A model generated the notes under the pieces. It searched no databases. It was not told the origin of the DNA and saw only the letters and a program-made list of their open reading frames with translations. From Streptomyces antibioticus (GTDB taxonomy: Bacteria > Actinomycetota > Actinomycetes > Streptomycetales > Streptomycetaceae), in contig NZ_KQ948422.1 of the NCBI RefSeq assembly GCF_001514065.1, positions 930,001-994,000 of the forward strand: 64,000 nt of DNA, given 5' to 3'. The position numbers and the translations under genes were made by a program. This document shows positions 39,653-47,321 of this stretch, piece after piece; positions within the stretch are counted from its first letter, which is position 1; each line of letters opens with the position of its first letter.

Positions 39653-39672
39653 ACGGCCGCTGCCCGCAGGCC
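39594..39672 (-). repeat. Tandem duplication of the metY-paralogue/binding-protein junction
   Basis: 37-bp copies at 39594-39630 and 39636-39672 differ at one base and are offset by 42 bp. Each contains ATGAACCTCACC. The unit adds 14 codons, [14 protein letters not shown], ahead of the older start, preserving the frame and the ATGA coupling. Confidence 0.8.
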
Positions 39673-40947
39673 GGTTTCGAGGTCGGCGATCAGGTCGCCG
39701 ACACCTTCCAGGCCGACCGACAGCCGCACCAGGCCGGGAGTGACCCCGGCCGCGAGTTGCTGACCGGCGTCCAACTGGGCGTGGGTGGTGGAGGCGGGGT
39801 GGATGACGAGACTGCGTACGTCGCCGATGTTGGCGAGATGGCTGAACAGCCGGACCCCCTCGACGAACCGTCGGCCCGCCTCCAGGCCGCCCGCCAGTTC
39901 GAAGGCGAGGACCGCCCCGGTGCCGCGCGGCAGATACCGTTTGGCCGGCACGTGCCAGGCACTGGAGGACAGTCCGGGGTAGTGCACCCGCGAGACCTGC
40001 GGCTGCTGCTCCAGCCACTCGGCGAGCGCCTGGGCGTTGGAGACGTGCCGTTCGATGCGCAGGCTGAGCGTCTCCAGGCCCTGGAGGAGCAGGAAGCTGT
40101 TGAAGGGTGAGACGGCCGGTCCCAGATCCCGGACCAGCCGAGTGCGCAGTCGCAGCGCGTAAGCGAGGCCGAGGTCGGAGAAGGAGTCCCAGAACGACAG
40201 CCCGTTGTACGTCGGATCCGGGCGGGTCAGCCCCGGCCAGTGGTCGGGATCGGCGCCGAAGTCGAAGCGGCCGCTGTCCACGACGGCCCCGCCGATGCCG
40301 GTGCCGTGGCCGGACAGGAACTTGGTGGTGGAGTGCACGACGATGTCGGCGCCGTACTCGAAGGGCCGTAGCAGGTACGGCGTGAGCACGGTGTTGTCGA
40401 CGACGAGCGGCACGCCGGCCTCGTGGGCGATGCCGGCCACCGCCTCGAGGTCGAGGACATTGCCGCGCGGATTGCCGAGCGTCTCGCCGAAGAAGGCCTT
40501 CGTGGTGGGGCGCACGGCCGCGCGCCAGGCGCCCAGGTCGTCCGGATCGTCGACGAAGGTGACGTCGATGCCGAAATCGGCGAACGTGTGCTCAAGGAGC
40601 GTGCGGGTGCCGCCGTACAGGGACGAGGAGGCGACGATGTGGTCGCCGGCGCGCGCCAGGTTGAGCAGGGCGAGGCTCGTCGCGGCCTGGCCGCTGGCCA
40701 CGGCGACCGCCGCCGAACCGCCCTCCAGGGCGGCGATCCGCTCCTCGGCCACGGCGGTGGTCGGGTTCGACAGCCGCGTGTAGGCGTGGGTGGTCAGGTC
40801 GGCCAGTTCGAAGGCCGCGGCGGCGTGCGCGGTGTCCCGGAAGACATAGCTGGTGGCCGGGTGGATCGGCACCGCCCGGGCGCCGGTGGCTGGGTCGGGG
40901 ACCGCTCCGGCGTGCACCTGCCGGGTCTCGAAGGCCCAGTTGCTCAT
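39649..40947 (-). CDS. O-acetylhomoserine/O-acetylserine sulfhydrylase-like PLP enzyme (MetY paralogue)
   Basis: 432 residues, Cys/Met metabolism PLP family. The pyridoxal lysine is Lys209 in [11 protein letters not shown]; the cofactor clamp SSLYGGT and the C-terminal motif [21 protein letters not shown] are conserved. It incorporates sulfide (or methanethiol) into acetylhomoserine. Here it likely captures sulfur released by the operon's oxygenases. ATG 40947 overlaps the dioxygenase stop. A second, divergent metY lies 1.6 kb away. Confidence 0.9.
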   Translation of the reverse strand: MSNWAFETRQVHAGAVPDPATGARAVPIHPATSYVFRDTAHAAAAFELADLTTHAYTRLSNPTTAVAEERIAALEGGSAAVAVASGQAATSLALLNLARAGDHIVASSSLYGGTRTLLEHTFADFGIDVTFVDDPDDLGAWRAAVRPTTKAFFGETLGNPRGNVLDLEAVAGIAHEAGVPLVVDNTVLTPYLLRPFEYGADIVVHSTTKFLSGHGTGIGGAVVDSGRFDFGADPDHWPGLTRPDPTYNGLSFWDSFSDLGLAYALRLRTRLVRDLGPAVSPFNSFLLLQGLETLSLRIERHVSNAQALAEWLEQQPQVSRVHYPGLSSSAWHVPAKRYLPRGTGAVLAFELAGGLEAGRRFVEGVRLFSHLANIGDVRSLVIHPASTTHAQLDAGQQLAAGVTPGLVRLSVGLEGVGDLIADLETGLRAAAV

Positions 40948-41972
40948 CGGTGTGCCTCTCGCTTCTCCAGGACGTCGGACCACCAGCGTTCGGCGACGCG
41001 TGGATGAGAGCGGAGCCAGCCGACGACGGCGTTCGCCCCGAAGGCGGCCAGCAGCGGGTTGTCCGGGTCATCGGTGACACCGCGGCTCAACGCGGCCAGT
41101 TCCGGCGGGAGTTGGAGCGGATTGACGACCGCGTCGAGGCGCGGGCCGAGGAAGAAGGGGATCGAGTAGCGGTGCACGCCCGACTGCGGGCTGACGACCC
41201 GGTGTTGAGTGGCTTTCAGATAGCCCTGGGTGGCGATCTCCAGCATCTCGCCGATGTTGAACACGAAGGCGTCGGGCACCGGTGTCGCGTCGATCCACTC
41301 GCCGTCCTCGCGCTGCACCTGGAGCCCGCCCACCTCGTCCTGCTGGAGCAGCGCGAGGTAGCCGTAGTCCTTGTGCGCGCCCACCCCCTGGTCGGCATGC
41401 TCGGCGGCGCGCGGCGGATAGTGCACGATCTTCACGTGGACGGCCGCCTCGTCGTCGAACCACTGGTCGAAGTAGCCCTCGTCCTGTCCGAGCGCCGCCG
41501 CCAGGGCCCGCAACACCTCGCGGCTCACCCGCAGCGCCTCCGCCTGCCAGCGCAGCACCGTGTCCCTCAACTCCGGTAGCGCGGAGGGCCATTGATTGGG
41601 GCCGATCAGGCGCAGGTAGTCGGGGTCGTCCGGGCCGACGTCGAGCGCCTTTCGTTCCGGACCGATGTCGATCTGCTCCCGCCAGTCGGCGCTGCCCGCC
41701 GTGTACTCGGTTCCGGTGCGCGTATAGCCGCGGAACTGGGGCGAGTTGAGGTTCTCGATCTCCAGCCGCTGCTCTTCCGGCAGCGCGAAGAAGGCGCGGG
41801 CCGCGCTCAGCACCTCGTCGCGCAGGGGGGCGGACACGCCGTGCCCGGTGACGTAGAAGAAGCCGACTTCGTGGGCGGCTGAGCGGAGTTCGGCGAGGAA
41901 GGCGTCACGGTCGGCGTCCGGGGCGCGGAAGCGGGAGATGTCGATGACGGGCAGGGCTGTGGGCTGGGCCAT
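40944..41972 (-). CDS. Fe(II)/2-oxoglutarate-dependent dioxygenase (isopenicillin-N-synthase-like)
   Basis: 342 residues with a DIOX_N region (about 8-130) and a 2OG-Fe(II) core. Iron ligands His200 and Asp202 (GAHKDYG) and His257 (TQHRVV), plus an HRYSIPFF arginine for 2-oxoglutarate. First structural gene of the 11.5-kb sulfur operon, behind a Cys-Cys leader peptide. A desulfonating role like that of TauD would be plausible, but TauD belongs to another subfamily, so the reaction is unknown. Confidence 0.88.
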   Translation of the reverse strand: MAQPTALPVIDISRFRAPDADRDAFLAELRSAAHEVGFFYVTGHGVSAPLRDEVLSAARAFFALPEEQRLEIENLNSPQFRGYTRTGTEYTAGSADWREQIDIGPERKALDVGPDDPDYLRLIGPNQWPSALPELRDTVLRWQAEALRVSREVLRALAAALGQDEGYFDQWFDDEAAVHVKIVHYPPRAAEHADQGVGAHKDYGYLALLQQDEVGGLQVQREDGEWIDATPVPDAFVFNIGEMLEIATQGYLKATQHRVVSPQSGVHRYSIPFFLGPRLDAVVNPLQLPPELAALSRGVTDDPDNPLLAAFGANAVVGWLRSHPRVAERWWSDVLEKREAHR

Positions 41973-42001
41973 GGGGAATCCTTCGCGGCACGACAGGCCG
42001 A

Positions 42002-42022
42002 CTGCGCATCACAACTGCGCAG
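42002..42022 (-). promoter_or_regulatory. Hairpin between the leader peptide and the dioxygenase gene
   Basis: CTGCGCA and TGCGCAG form a perfect 7-bp stem with a 7-nt loop, about 30 nt before the dioxygenase ATG on the minus strand. It could be part of an attenuator controlled by the upstream cysteine leader. Confidence 0.45.
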
Positions 42023-42098
42023 GGAAATGGGCTGGTTGCGCGGCAGGCGCGAGATCAGGAGGGAAGGGAGGTGCGGGTCGCGAGCCGGGGAACGGCGA

Positions 42099-42188
42099 TC
42101 AGCAACAGACCTGGTCGAACTGGTCGGCGCGGCGGCTCACCCAGAACGGGTCGAGCAGCACCATGTGTGCCGTGCCAGTGGTCTCCAT
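42099..42188 (-). CDS. Cysteine leader peptide of the dioxygenase-importer operon (leaderless)
   Basis: 29 residues ending VSRRADQFDQVCC: two adjacent Cys codons directly before the stop. The predicted transcription start coincides with the A of the ATG (see the promoter upstream), so the mRNA would be leaderless. An internal ATG (42164) is an alternative start. The RR-x(3)-F/V pattern and terminal Cys match the short putative leader peptides that precede sulfur-uptake genes in actinomycetes. Confidence 0.7.
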   Translation of the reverse strand: METTGTAHMVLLDPFWVSRRADQFDQVCC

Positions 42189-42194
42189 GACCGG

Positions 42195-42223
42195 ATCAAA
42201 GCACACCCCGGAAGGTGCGTCCA
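42195..42223 (-). promoter_or_regulatory. Promoter of the minus-strand sulfur operon
   Basis: Read on the minus strand: TGGACG (42223-42218), 17-bp spacer, TTTGAT (42200-42195). Seven bases downstream lies the ATG of the leader peptide. Confidence 0.5.
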
Positions 42224-42295
42224 CCACACATCCCGCAACGTGAGACACCGCCGCAATGCTGGTGAATACCGCCGCCGTTGTGGTTACCTGGCTGC

Positions 42296-42370
42296 ATGAC
42301 CGTGCTCGTGACCCGCCGCCACGTGGACTACGTGCGTGTCACCACCACGGGTTGTTCCGCCGCGAGCTGA
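42296..42370 (+). CDS. Cysteine leader peptide of metY-metX
   Basis: 24 residues containing TRRHVDYVRVTTTGCSAAS: the RRHVD-YVRV-T-T-GC pattern of short actinobacterial leader peptides upstream of sulfur genes, with one Cys codon near the stop. A TTACCT 7 bp before the ATG suggests another leaderless mRNA. It lies 130 bp before metY and only 108 bp from the divergent leader peptide. Confidence 0.7.
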   Translation: MTVLVTRRHVDYVRVTTTGCSAAS

Positions 42371-42500
42371 CGCCGCGCTCCGGCTTCTGACCAGCATCTT
42401 TCTCACCGCATCACGCTGACCGCCCTTCGTCTGGGGCAGCTTCGGCGCTGCGGTCCCCGCACGCATTCCCACCCTCACCCTCCGCACAGGGAGCAGCACC

Positions 42501-43862
42501 ATGAGCCAGCCCATCGACTCCGTCACCGCCGGCCACACCCCCGAGGAAACGCCCGTCGGACCCGACACCTCTGCCTGGTCGTTCGAGACCAAGCAGATCC
42601 ACGCCGGGGCCGCCCCCGACCCGACGACCGGCGCCCGGGCGACGCCGATCTACCAGACGACGTCGTTCGTGTTCCGCGACACGCAGCACGCCGCCGACCT
42701 GTTCTCGCTGGCCGAGCCCGGCAACATCTACACCCGTATCCACAACCCCACCCAGGACGTCTTCGAGCAGCGGATCGCCGCGCTGGAGGGCGGCGTCGCG
42801 GCGGTGGCGCTGTCCTCCGGGCAGGCGGCGGAGACCCTGGCGATCCTGACGCTGGCGAGCGCGGGCGACCACATCGTCTCCAGCACCTCCCTGTACGGCG
42901 GCACCTACAACCTGTTCCGGCACACGCTGCCCAAGTTCGGCATCGAGGTGTCCTTCGTCGACGACCCGGACGACGCCGAGGCCTGGCGGGCCGCGATCCG
43001 GCCGAACACCAAGGCACTGTTCGCGGAGACCCTGGGCAACCCGCGCGGAAACGTGCTGGACGTGCGGGCGGTCGCGGACGTCGCCCACGAGGCGGGCGTC
43101 CCGCTGATCGTGGACAACACGGTCCCGACTCCCTTCCTGCTGCGGCCCATCGAGCACGGCGCGGACATCGTCGTGCACTCGGCGACCAAGTTCCTGGGCG
43201 GGCACGGCACCGCGATCGCGGGGGTCGTCGTGGACGGCGGCACCTTCGACTTCGGGGCGCACGCCGAGCGGTTCCCCGACTTCACCGAGCCCGACCCCAG
43301 CTACCACGGCTTGCAGTACTGGCCCGCCCTCAGCCCCGGCGCCTTCGCCATCAAGCTCCGGGTGCAGTTGCTGCGCGACCTCGGCCCGGCGCTCTCCCCG
43401 CACTCCGCGTTCCTGCTGCTCCAGGGCGTGGAGACGCTGAGCCTGCGCATCGAGCGGCACTCCGCGAACGCCCAGGCGCTGGCCGAGTGGCTGGAGCAGC
43501 GCGACGAGGTCGCCGCCGTCCACTACCCGGGCCTTGAGTCCAGCCGCTGGTACGAGGCCGGGCAGAAGTACCTGCCGCGCGGTGCAGGTGCCATCGTCTC
43601 GTTCGAGCTGCGGGACGGCATCGAGGCGGGCAAGCGGTTCGTGGACGCCGTCGAGCTGTTCAGCCACCTCGCCAACATCGGTGACGTCCGCAGCCTCATC
43701 ATCCACCCGGCGTCGACCACCCACAGCCAGCTGGACGAGGGGCAGTTGGAGGCCACCGGCACCTCGCCCGGCCTGGTGCGGCTGTCGGTGGGCATCGAGA
43801 GCCTGGCCGACCTCAAGGCGGACCTGGAGGCCGGGTTCCGCGCGGCCAAGGGCGCGTCCTGA
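42501..43862 (+). CDS. metY: O-acetylhomoserine sulfhydrylase (MetY)
   Basis: 453 residues. Pyridoxal lysine Lys230 in HSATKFLGGHG; SGQAAETLAILTL and [21 protein letters not shown] motifs of the O-acetylhomoserine aminocarboxypropyltransferase family. Makes homocysteine from O-acetylhomoserine and sulfide. GGGAG precedes the ATG. Coupled to metX, which makes its substrate. Confidence 0.93.
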   Translation: MSQPIDSVTAGHTPEETPVGPDTSAWSFETKQIHAGAAPDPTTGARATPIYQTTSFVFRDTQHAADLFSLAEPGNIYTRIHNPTQDVFEQRIAALEGGVAAVALSSGQAAETLAILTLASAGDHIVSSTSLYGGTYNLFRHTLPKFGIEVSFVDDPDDAEAWRAAIRPNTKALFAETLGNPRGNVLDVRAVADVAHEAGVPLIVDNTVPTPFLLRPIEHGADIVVHSATKFLGGHGTAIAGVVVDGGTFDFGAHAERFPDFTEPDPSYHGLQYWPALSPGAFAIKLRVQLLRDLGPALSPHSAFLLLQGVETLSLRIERHSANAQALAEWLEQRDEVAAVHYPGLESSRWYEAGQKYLPRGAGAIVSFELRDGIEAGKRFVDAVELFSHLANIGDVRSLIIHPASTTHSQLDEGQLEATGTSPGLVRLSVGIESLADLKADLEAGFRAAKGAS

Positions 43863-45004
43863 ACACCGTACTGACGCCTTCCGAGGTTCCCCTCCCGCCG
43901 GCCACCGGGGCCTGGCGGGAGGGGGACCCGCCCGGGCGTCGCCAGTGGTACGCCCGCGAGAAGCCGCTTGCACTGGAGGCGGGCGGTGAACTGCCGGGCG
44001 CGCGGCTGGCGTTCGAGACGTGGGGGCGGCTCGCGGCGGACGGGTCCAACGCGGTCCTCGTCCTGCATGCCCTCACCGGAGACAGCCACGTGGTCGGCCC
44101 CGCAGGGCCCGGGCACCCCACGCCCGGCTGGTGGGACGGCCTCATCGGACCGGGTCGGGCGCTGGACACGGAGCGCTGGTTCGTCGTGGCGCCGAACGTG
44201 CTCGGTGGCTGCCAGGGCAGTACCGGGCCGTCGTCGCTGACCCCGGACGGCCGCCGGTGGGGTGGCGACTTTCCCTTCCTGACCCAGCGTGATCAGGTCG
44301 CGGTCGAAGCCGACTTGGCCGACGCTCTGGGTATCGACCGGTGGGCGCTGGTGGTCGGCGGCTCGATGGGCGGGATGCGGGCACTGGAGTGGGCCGTGGA
44401 GTATCCCGAGCGCACCGGCGCCCTGCTGCTGCTCGCCTCGACGGCCGCGGCGAGCGCCGAGCAGATCGCCTGGGCCAACATCCAGTTGCACGCCATCCGC
44501 GCCGACCCGCACTGGCGCGGCGGCCACTACCACGACACCGGTCAAGGCCCGCACGCCGGACTCGGCCTGGCCCGGCGGCTCGCCCATGTCACCTACCGCA
44601 GCGAGCCGGAACTCGCCGTCCGCTTCGGCCGTACGCCCCAAGGCGCGGAGGACCCGTGGAGTGGCGGCCGGTACCAGGTCGAGTCCTATCTCGACCATCA
44701 CGCCGCCAAGTTGGTGCGCCGCTTCGACGCGGGCAGCTACGTCGTCCTGTCCGAGGCCATGAACAGCCACGACGTCGGCCGGGGCCGCGGCGGGGTGCGC
44801 GCCGCCCTGCGCCGGGTGACCGCGAGGACCCTCGTGGCCGGGGTCGACTCCGACCGCCTCTATCCCCCGTCCCAGCAGGCGGAACTGGCGTCGGGCATCC
44901 CCACGGCCGATGACCTCCGGCTGATCGAGTCCCCCTACGGCCACGACGGTTTCCTCATCGAGGTGAAGCAGGTCGCCGCGCTCGTGGCAGAGCTCGTCCG
45001 CTGA
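43859..45004 (+). CDS. metX: Homoserine O-acetyltransferase (MetX), probable CTG start
   Basis: 381 residues, alpha/beta-hydrolase fold. HALTGDSH, nucleophile Ser169 in VGGSMGG, aspartate in GVDSDRLYPP and histidine in SPYGHDGF. Family-like sequence begins at LNTVLTPSEVPLPPATGAW, where the only in-frame candidate is CTG at 43859. This CTG overlaps the metY stop (CTGA) and has AAGGG six bases upstream. No ATG, GTG or TTG precedes it in frame; the first downstream canonical start would delete about 75 residues including conserved ones. Acetylates homoserine with acetyl-CoA. Confidence 0.88.
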   Translation: MNTVLTPSEVPLPPATGAWREGDPPGRRQWYAREKPLALEAGGELPGARLAFETWGRLAADGSNAVLVLHALTGDSHVVGPAGPGHPTPGWWDGLIGPGRALDTERWFVVAPNVLGGCQGSTGPSSLTPDGRRWGGDFPFLTQRDQVAVEADLADALGIDRWALVVGGSMGGMRALEWAVEYPERTGALLLLASTAAASAEQIAWANIQLHAIRADPHWRGGHYHDTGQGPHAGLGLARRLAHVTYRSEPELAVRFGRTPQGAEDPWSGGRYQVESYLDHHAAKLVRRFDAGSYVVLSEAMNSHDVGRGRGGVRAALRRVTARTLVAGVDSDRLYPPSQQAELASGIPTADDLRLIESPYGHDGFLIEVKQVAALVAELVR

Positions 45005-45037
45005 GCGGCGCCGGGGAGTGCCGACTCGCCGAGCGGC

Positions 45038-45919
45038 TCAGCCGCCGAGTTCCAGCGGCCGCGCCGGGTCCTTCGACCACTCCTCCAGCGAGCCGTCGTA
45101 CAGCGATACGTCGTCGCGCCCGAGCAGCGTGAGCGCAAGCGCCGCGCCCGCCGCCGAGATGCCCCCACCGCAGTACAGGACGACCGGCGCGTCGGCGACG
45201 TCCAGCACGGCGCTTACCTTGCCGGCGAGTTCGGCATCGGGGAGTACGCGGCCCGCGGAGTCCAGCAGGTCACGGCCCGGAAGGCTGCGGCTGCCGGGGA
45301 TGTGACCGCGCCGGCTGTAACGGGTGGGAGCGGAGCCGTCGAAACCGCCGGCCGGCAGGGCGCACACGAGGGCGCCGGGCTGCTCGCCACGGCTGATGGC
45401 CGCCACTTCGTCAACGCTCGTCCACATTCCGGGACGCACGACGGGCGTCACGGGAGTCCCGGCGGGCTCGGGAGCGGCCTGCTCGCCGGAGGCGACCGAA
45501 CGCCCGGCCGCTTCCCAGGCCGCCAGTCCTCCGTCCAGCACGGCCGCCGGCACGGAGATCGCCCGCAGCATCCACCACAGCCGGGCCGCCCAGATCCCGC
45601 CGCCGTTGTCGTACGCGATCACCGCGCTGCCCTCCCCCACGCCGAGCCGGGAGAGCCCGGCGGCCAGCGCCTCGGGGGTGGGTACGGCGAAGTGGTACGG
45701 CCCGTCGTGGTCGGAGAAGTCGCCCGTCAGGTCGGCGTGCCGGGAGCCGGGGAGGTGCCGCTCGACCCAGGCGGCCCGGCCGCTCGCGCTCCGGTAGTCG
45801 CCGTCGTGCCGGGGCGAGGGCAGCAGTGCGGTGGCGTCGAGGACGACCACACGGGGGTCGTCCAAGTGGGCGGCGAGCCAGGAGTCGTCGACCAGTGGGC
45901 CGGGCAGCAGGGAGGTCAT
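45038..45919 (-). CDS. Thiosulfate/3-mercaptopyruvate sulfurtransferase (two rhodanese domains)
   Basis: 293 residues. An inactive N-terminal rhodanese domain (about 10-140) and a catalytic C-terminal one with Cys250 in VLYCGGGISA. The CGGG loop is closer to mercaptopyruvate (CGTGVTA) than to thiosulfate (CRKGVT) type. Convergent with metX. ATG 45919 chosen; the frame extends upstream without homology and over the opposing promoter. Confidence 0.9.
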   Translation of the reverse strand: MTSLLPGPLVDDSWLAAHLDDPRVVVLDATALLPSPRHDGDYRSASGRAAWVERHLPGSRHADLTGDFSDHDGPYHFAVPTPEALAAGLSRLGVGEGSAVIAYDNGGGIWAARLWWMLRAISVPAAVLDGGLAAWEAAGRSVASGEQAAPEPAGTPVTPVVRPGMWTSVDEVAAISRGEQPGALVCALPAGGFDGSAPTRYSRRGHIPGSRSLPGRDLLDSAGRVLPDAELAGKVSAVLDVADAPVVLYCGGGISAAGAALALTLLGRDDVSLYDGSLEEWSKDPARPLELGG

Positions 45920-45992
45920 GGCGGCCGATCGTACGCCCGTGAGCTGCGCGTATCGCCGGTCGAGCAAGGTCGTCCCATATTTCGGACCGCGC

Positions 45993-46023
45993 TTGCGCGG
46001 CATCCCGGGCATGCCGCTATGGT
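45993..46023 (+). promoter_or_regulatory. Candidate promoter of the TPP-like riboswitch transcript
   Basis: TTGCGC (45993-45998) and TATGGT (46018-46023), 19-bp spacer. The predicted start, about 46030, falls at the 5' edge of the riboswitch P1 stem. Confidence 0.45.
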
Positions 46024-46032
46024 TTCGGCCAT

Positions 46033-46152
46033 CTACGCGGGAGCCCCTACCCGGCTGGGCTGAGAGGGCGTCTGGGATCCGTTCGTTCGAACGCGGTCCC
46101 CATGGGGACGCCGACCGCACCAACCACGCCCTCCAGGCGTCCCGCGTAGGAG
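46033..46152 (+). promoter_or_regulatory. TPP-riboswitch-like element with divergent 3' half
   Basis: The 5' half matches actinobacterial TPP riboswitches: ACGCGGGAGCCC, a GCCC...GGGC stem, then CTGAGAGGG (46060-46068), an optional stem GGCGTC/GACGCC (46067-46112) and GACCG. The expected GAACCTGATC...GCCGGCGAAGGGA pyrophosphate-binding half is replaced by a sequence that forms a different stem (ACGCC/GGCGT). The outer strands CTACGCGGGA (46033-46042) and TCCCGCGTAG (46140-46149) can pair over 10 bp and would cover the GTAGGAG ribosome site of the following leader peptide. ThiY-type genes downstream fit thiamine control. Confidence 0.6.
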
Positions 46153-46157
46153 TTCAC

Positions 46158-46229
46158 GTGCACGCAGCAGTCGAGCCCGAGCGACCGGTGTCCCACACCC
46201 CGGTGCGCTGCTCCTGTTGTTGTCGCTGA
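46158..46229 (+). CDS. Poly-cysteine leader peptide
   Basis: 23 residues from GTG, ending PVRCSCCCR: four Cys codons in the last six. The ribosome site AGGAG (46148-46152) is the 3' edge of the riboswitch-like stem. The Cys codons lie inside a GGTGCG/CGCACC stem-loop (46202-46207 with 46237-46242), so a stalled or moving ribosome would change folding before the next gene. This is the layout of a cysteine-responsive attenuator. Confidence 0.7.
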   Translation: MHAAVEPERPVSHTPVRCSCCCR

Positions 46230-46292
46230 CACTCCTCGCACCTCTCTCACCGTTCGCCTCGCGCTCTCGCGCACCCTCTTCGGAGTACCGTC

Positions 46293-47213
46293 ATGCCGCA
46301 CATCCGGGTCATGCTCGACTATTTCCATCCTTGGCCGAATTCAGCCGGTCTGTACGTCTCCCGTGCCCGTGGCTGGTTCGCCGAGGCCGGGCTCGACGTG
46401 GAACTGGTCGTCCAGGATCCGGGACGCGGTGACACCCTCGAGTACCTGGCGCGCGGCGAGGTGGACTTCGGGATCTTCCCGCCGAACCGGCTGCTCGCCC
46501 GCCGCGCCACCCACGGTCAGCCGCTGATCGCGGTGGCGGCCGTCAATCACCGTGGCCTGGAGGCGATCCAGACCACCACCTCCACCGGCATCACCCGCCC
46601 CCGCGACCTCGCCGGACGACGGCTCGCCCTGAACCCGACCCCGCGCGGCCGCGCCATGGTCCGCCACCTGGTGGCGGCCGACGGCGGCGACCCGGACGCC
46701 GTGCTCCTCGTCGACGCCGGCACCCGCGAGCTGACCGTCGACGACATCGAGGCCGGCGAGGCCGACGCCACCTTCGGCACCTACTGGTCCTGGGACGCCC
46801 TGCGCGGCGACCTGGCCGAGGAACGTCGGCTGACCTGGCCGGTGGACGAGATCGGCGCACCCCGCTACCACAGCTATCTGCTGGGCACGAGCGAGTCCCT
46901 GCTCGCCGAACGGCCCGCTCTCATAAGGGACTTCCTCGCCGTCACGGCCCGCGGCTACACCGCCGCCGCGCGCGAGCAGGACGACACCCTGACGCTGCTG
47001 GAGGGCGTGATCCCGTACTTCCCCCGCCCGCTCATCGCCCGCTCGCTCGCGCTGATCGCCCCCACCTGGACGGACCCGGACGGCCGTTGGGGCGTCGTCG
47101 ACGCGAGCCGGATGGGTCCCTACGCGCACTGGCTCGCGGAGAACGGCGCCATCGCGCACGACCGGGACTGGGACAAGTCCTTCACCAACGGCCTGCTGGA
47201 CGTGGCCGCGTGA
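46293..47213 (+). CDS. NMT1/THI5-like protein without a signal peptide
   Basis: 306 residues, periplasmic-binding-protein type 2 fold of the NMT1/THI5 family (HPWPNSAGLYVSRARGWFAEAGLDVE; VDFGIFPPNRLLARR). Unlike the lipoprotein encoded next, it has no signal sequence or lipobox. It may be cytoplasmic (a THI5-like pyrimidine enzyme or ligand sensor) or borrow export. Its stop overlaps the start of another leader peptide (GTGA). Confidence 0.8.
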   Translation: MPHIRVMLDYFHPWPNSAGLYVSRARGWFAEAGLDVELVVQDPGRGDTLEYLARGEVDFGIFPPNRLLARRATHGQPLIAVAAVNHRGLEAIQTTTSTGITRPRDLAGRRLALNPTPRGRAMVRHLVAADGGDPDAVLLVDAGTRELTVDDIEAGEADATFGTYWSWDALRGDLAEERRLTWPVDEIGAPRYHSYLLGTSESLLAERPALIRDFLAVTARGYTAAAREQDDTLTLLEGVIPYFPRPLIARSLALIAPTWTDPDGRWGVVDASRMGPYAHWLAENGAIAHDRDWDKSFTNGLLDVAA

Positions 47214-47278
47214 CGTTTCTGACCCGGCGGCTCGCCGTCGACTTCAAGCGGGTGGCCAGCGCGCTGTGTCGGGCCTGA
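47210..47278 (+). CDS. Cysteine leader peptide before the ThiY-type importer
   Basis: 22 residues, GTG start overlapping the previous stop. It ends RRLAVDFKRVASALCRA, the same RR-(L/H)-x-(V/I)D-x-KR-x-(S/T)-x-LCR consensus as the peptide at 51849. It lies 43 bp before the binding-protein gene. Confidence 0.7.
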   Translation: MTFLTRRLAVDFKRVASALCRA

Positions 47279-47321
47279 CCGCCTCACACAGCCTGTCTCC
47301 CCTCCCTACGAAGGACCCGTC

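Noticed and set aside
44088-44092. First canonical start codon (GTG/ATG) for metX
   Set aside because: It would remove about 75 conserved residues including HALTGDSH; the overlapping CTG with a ribosome site fits better.
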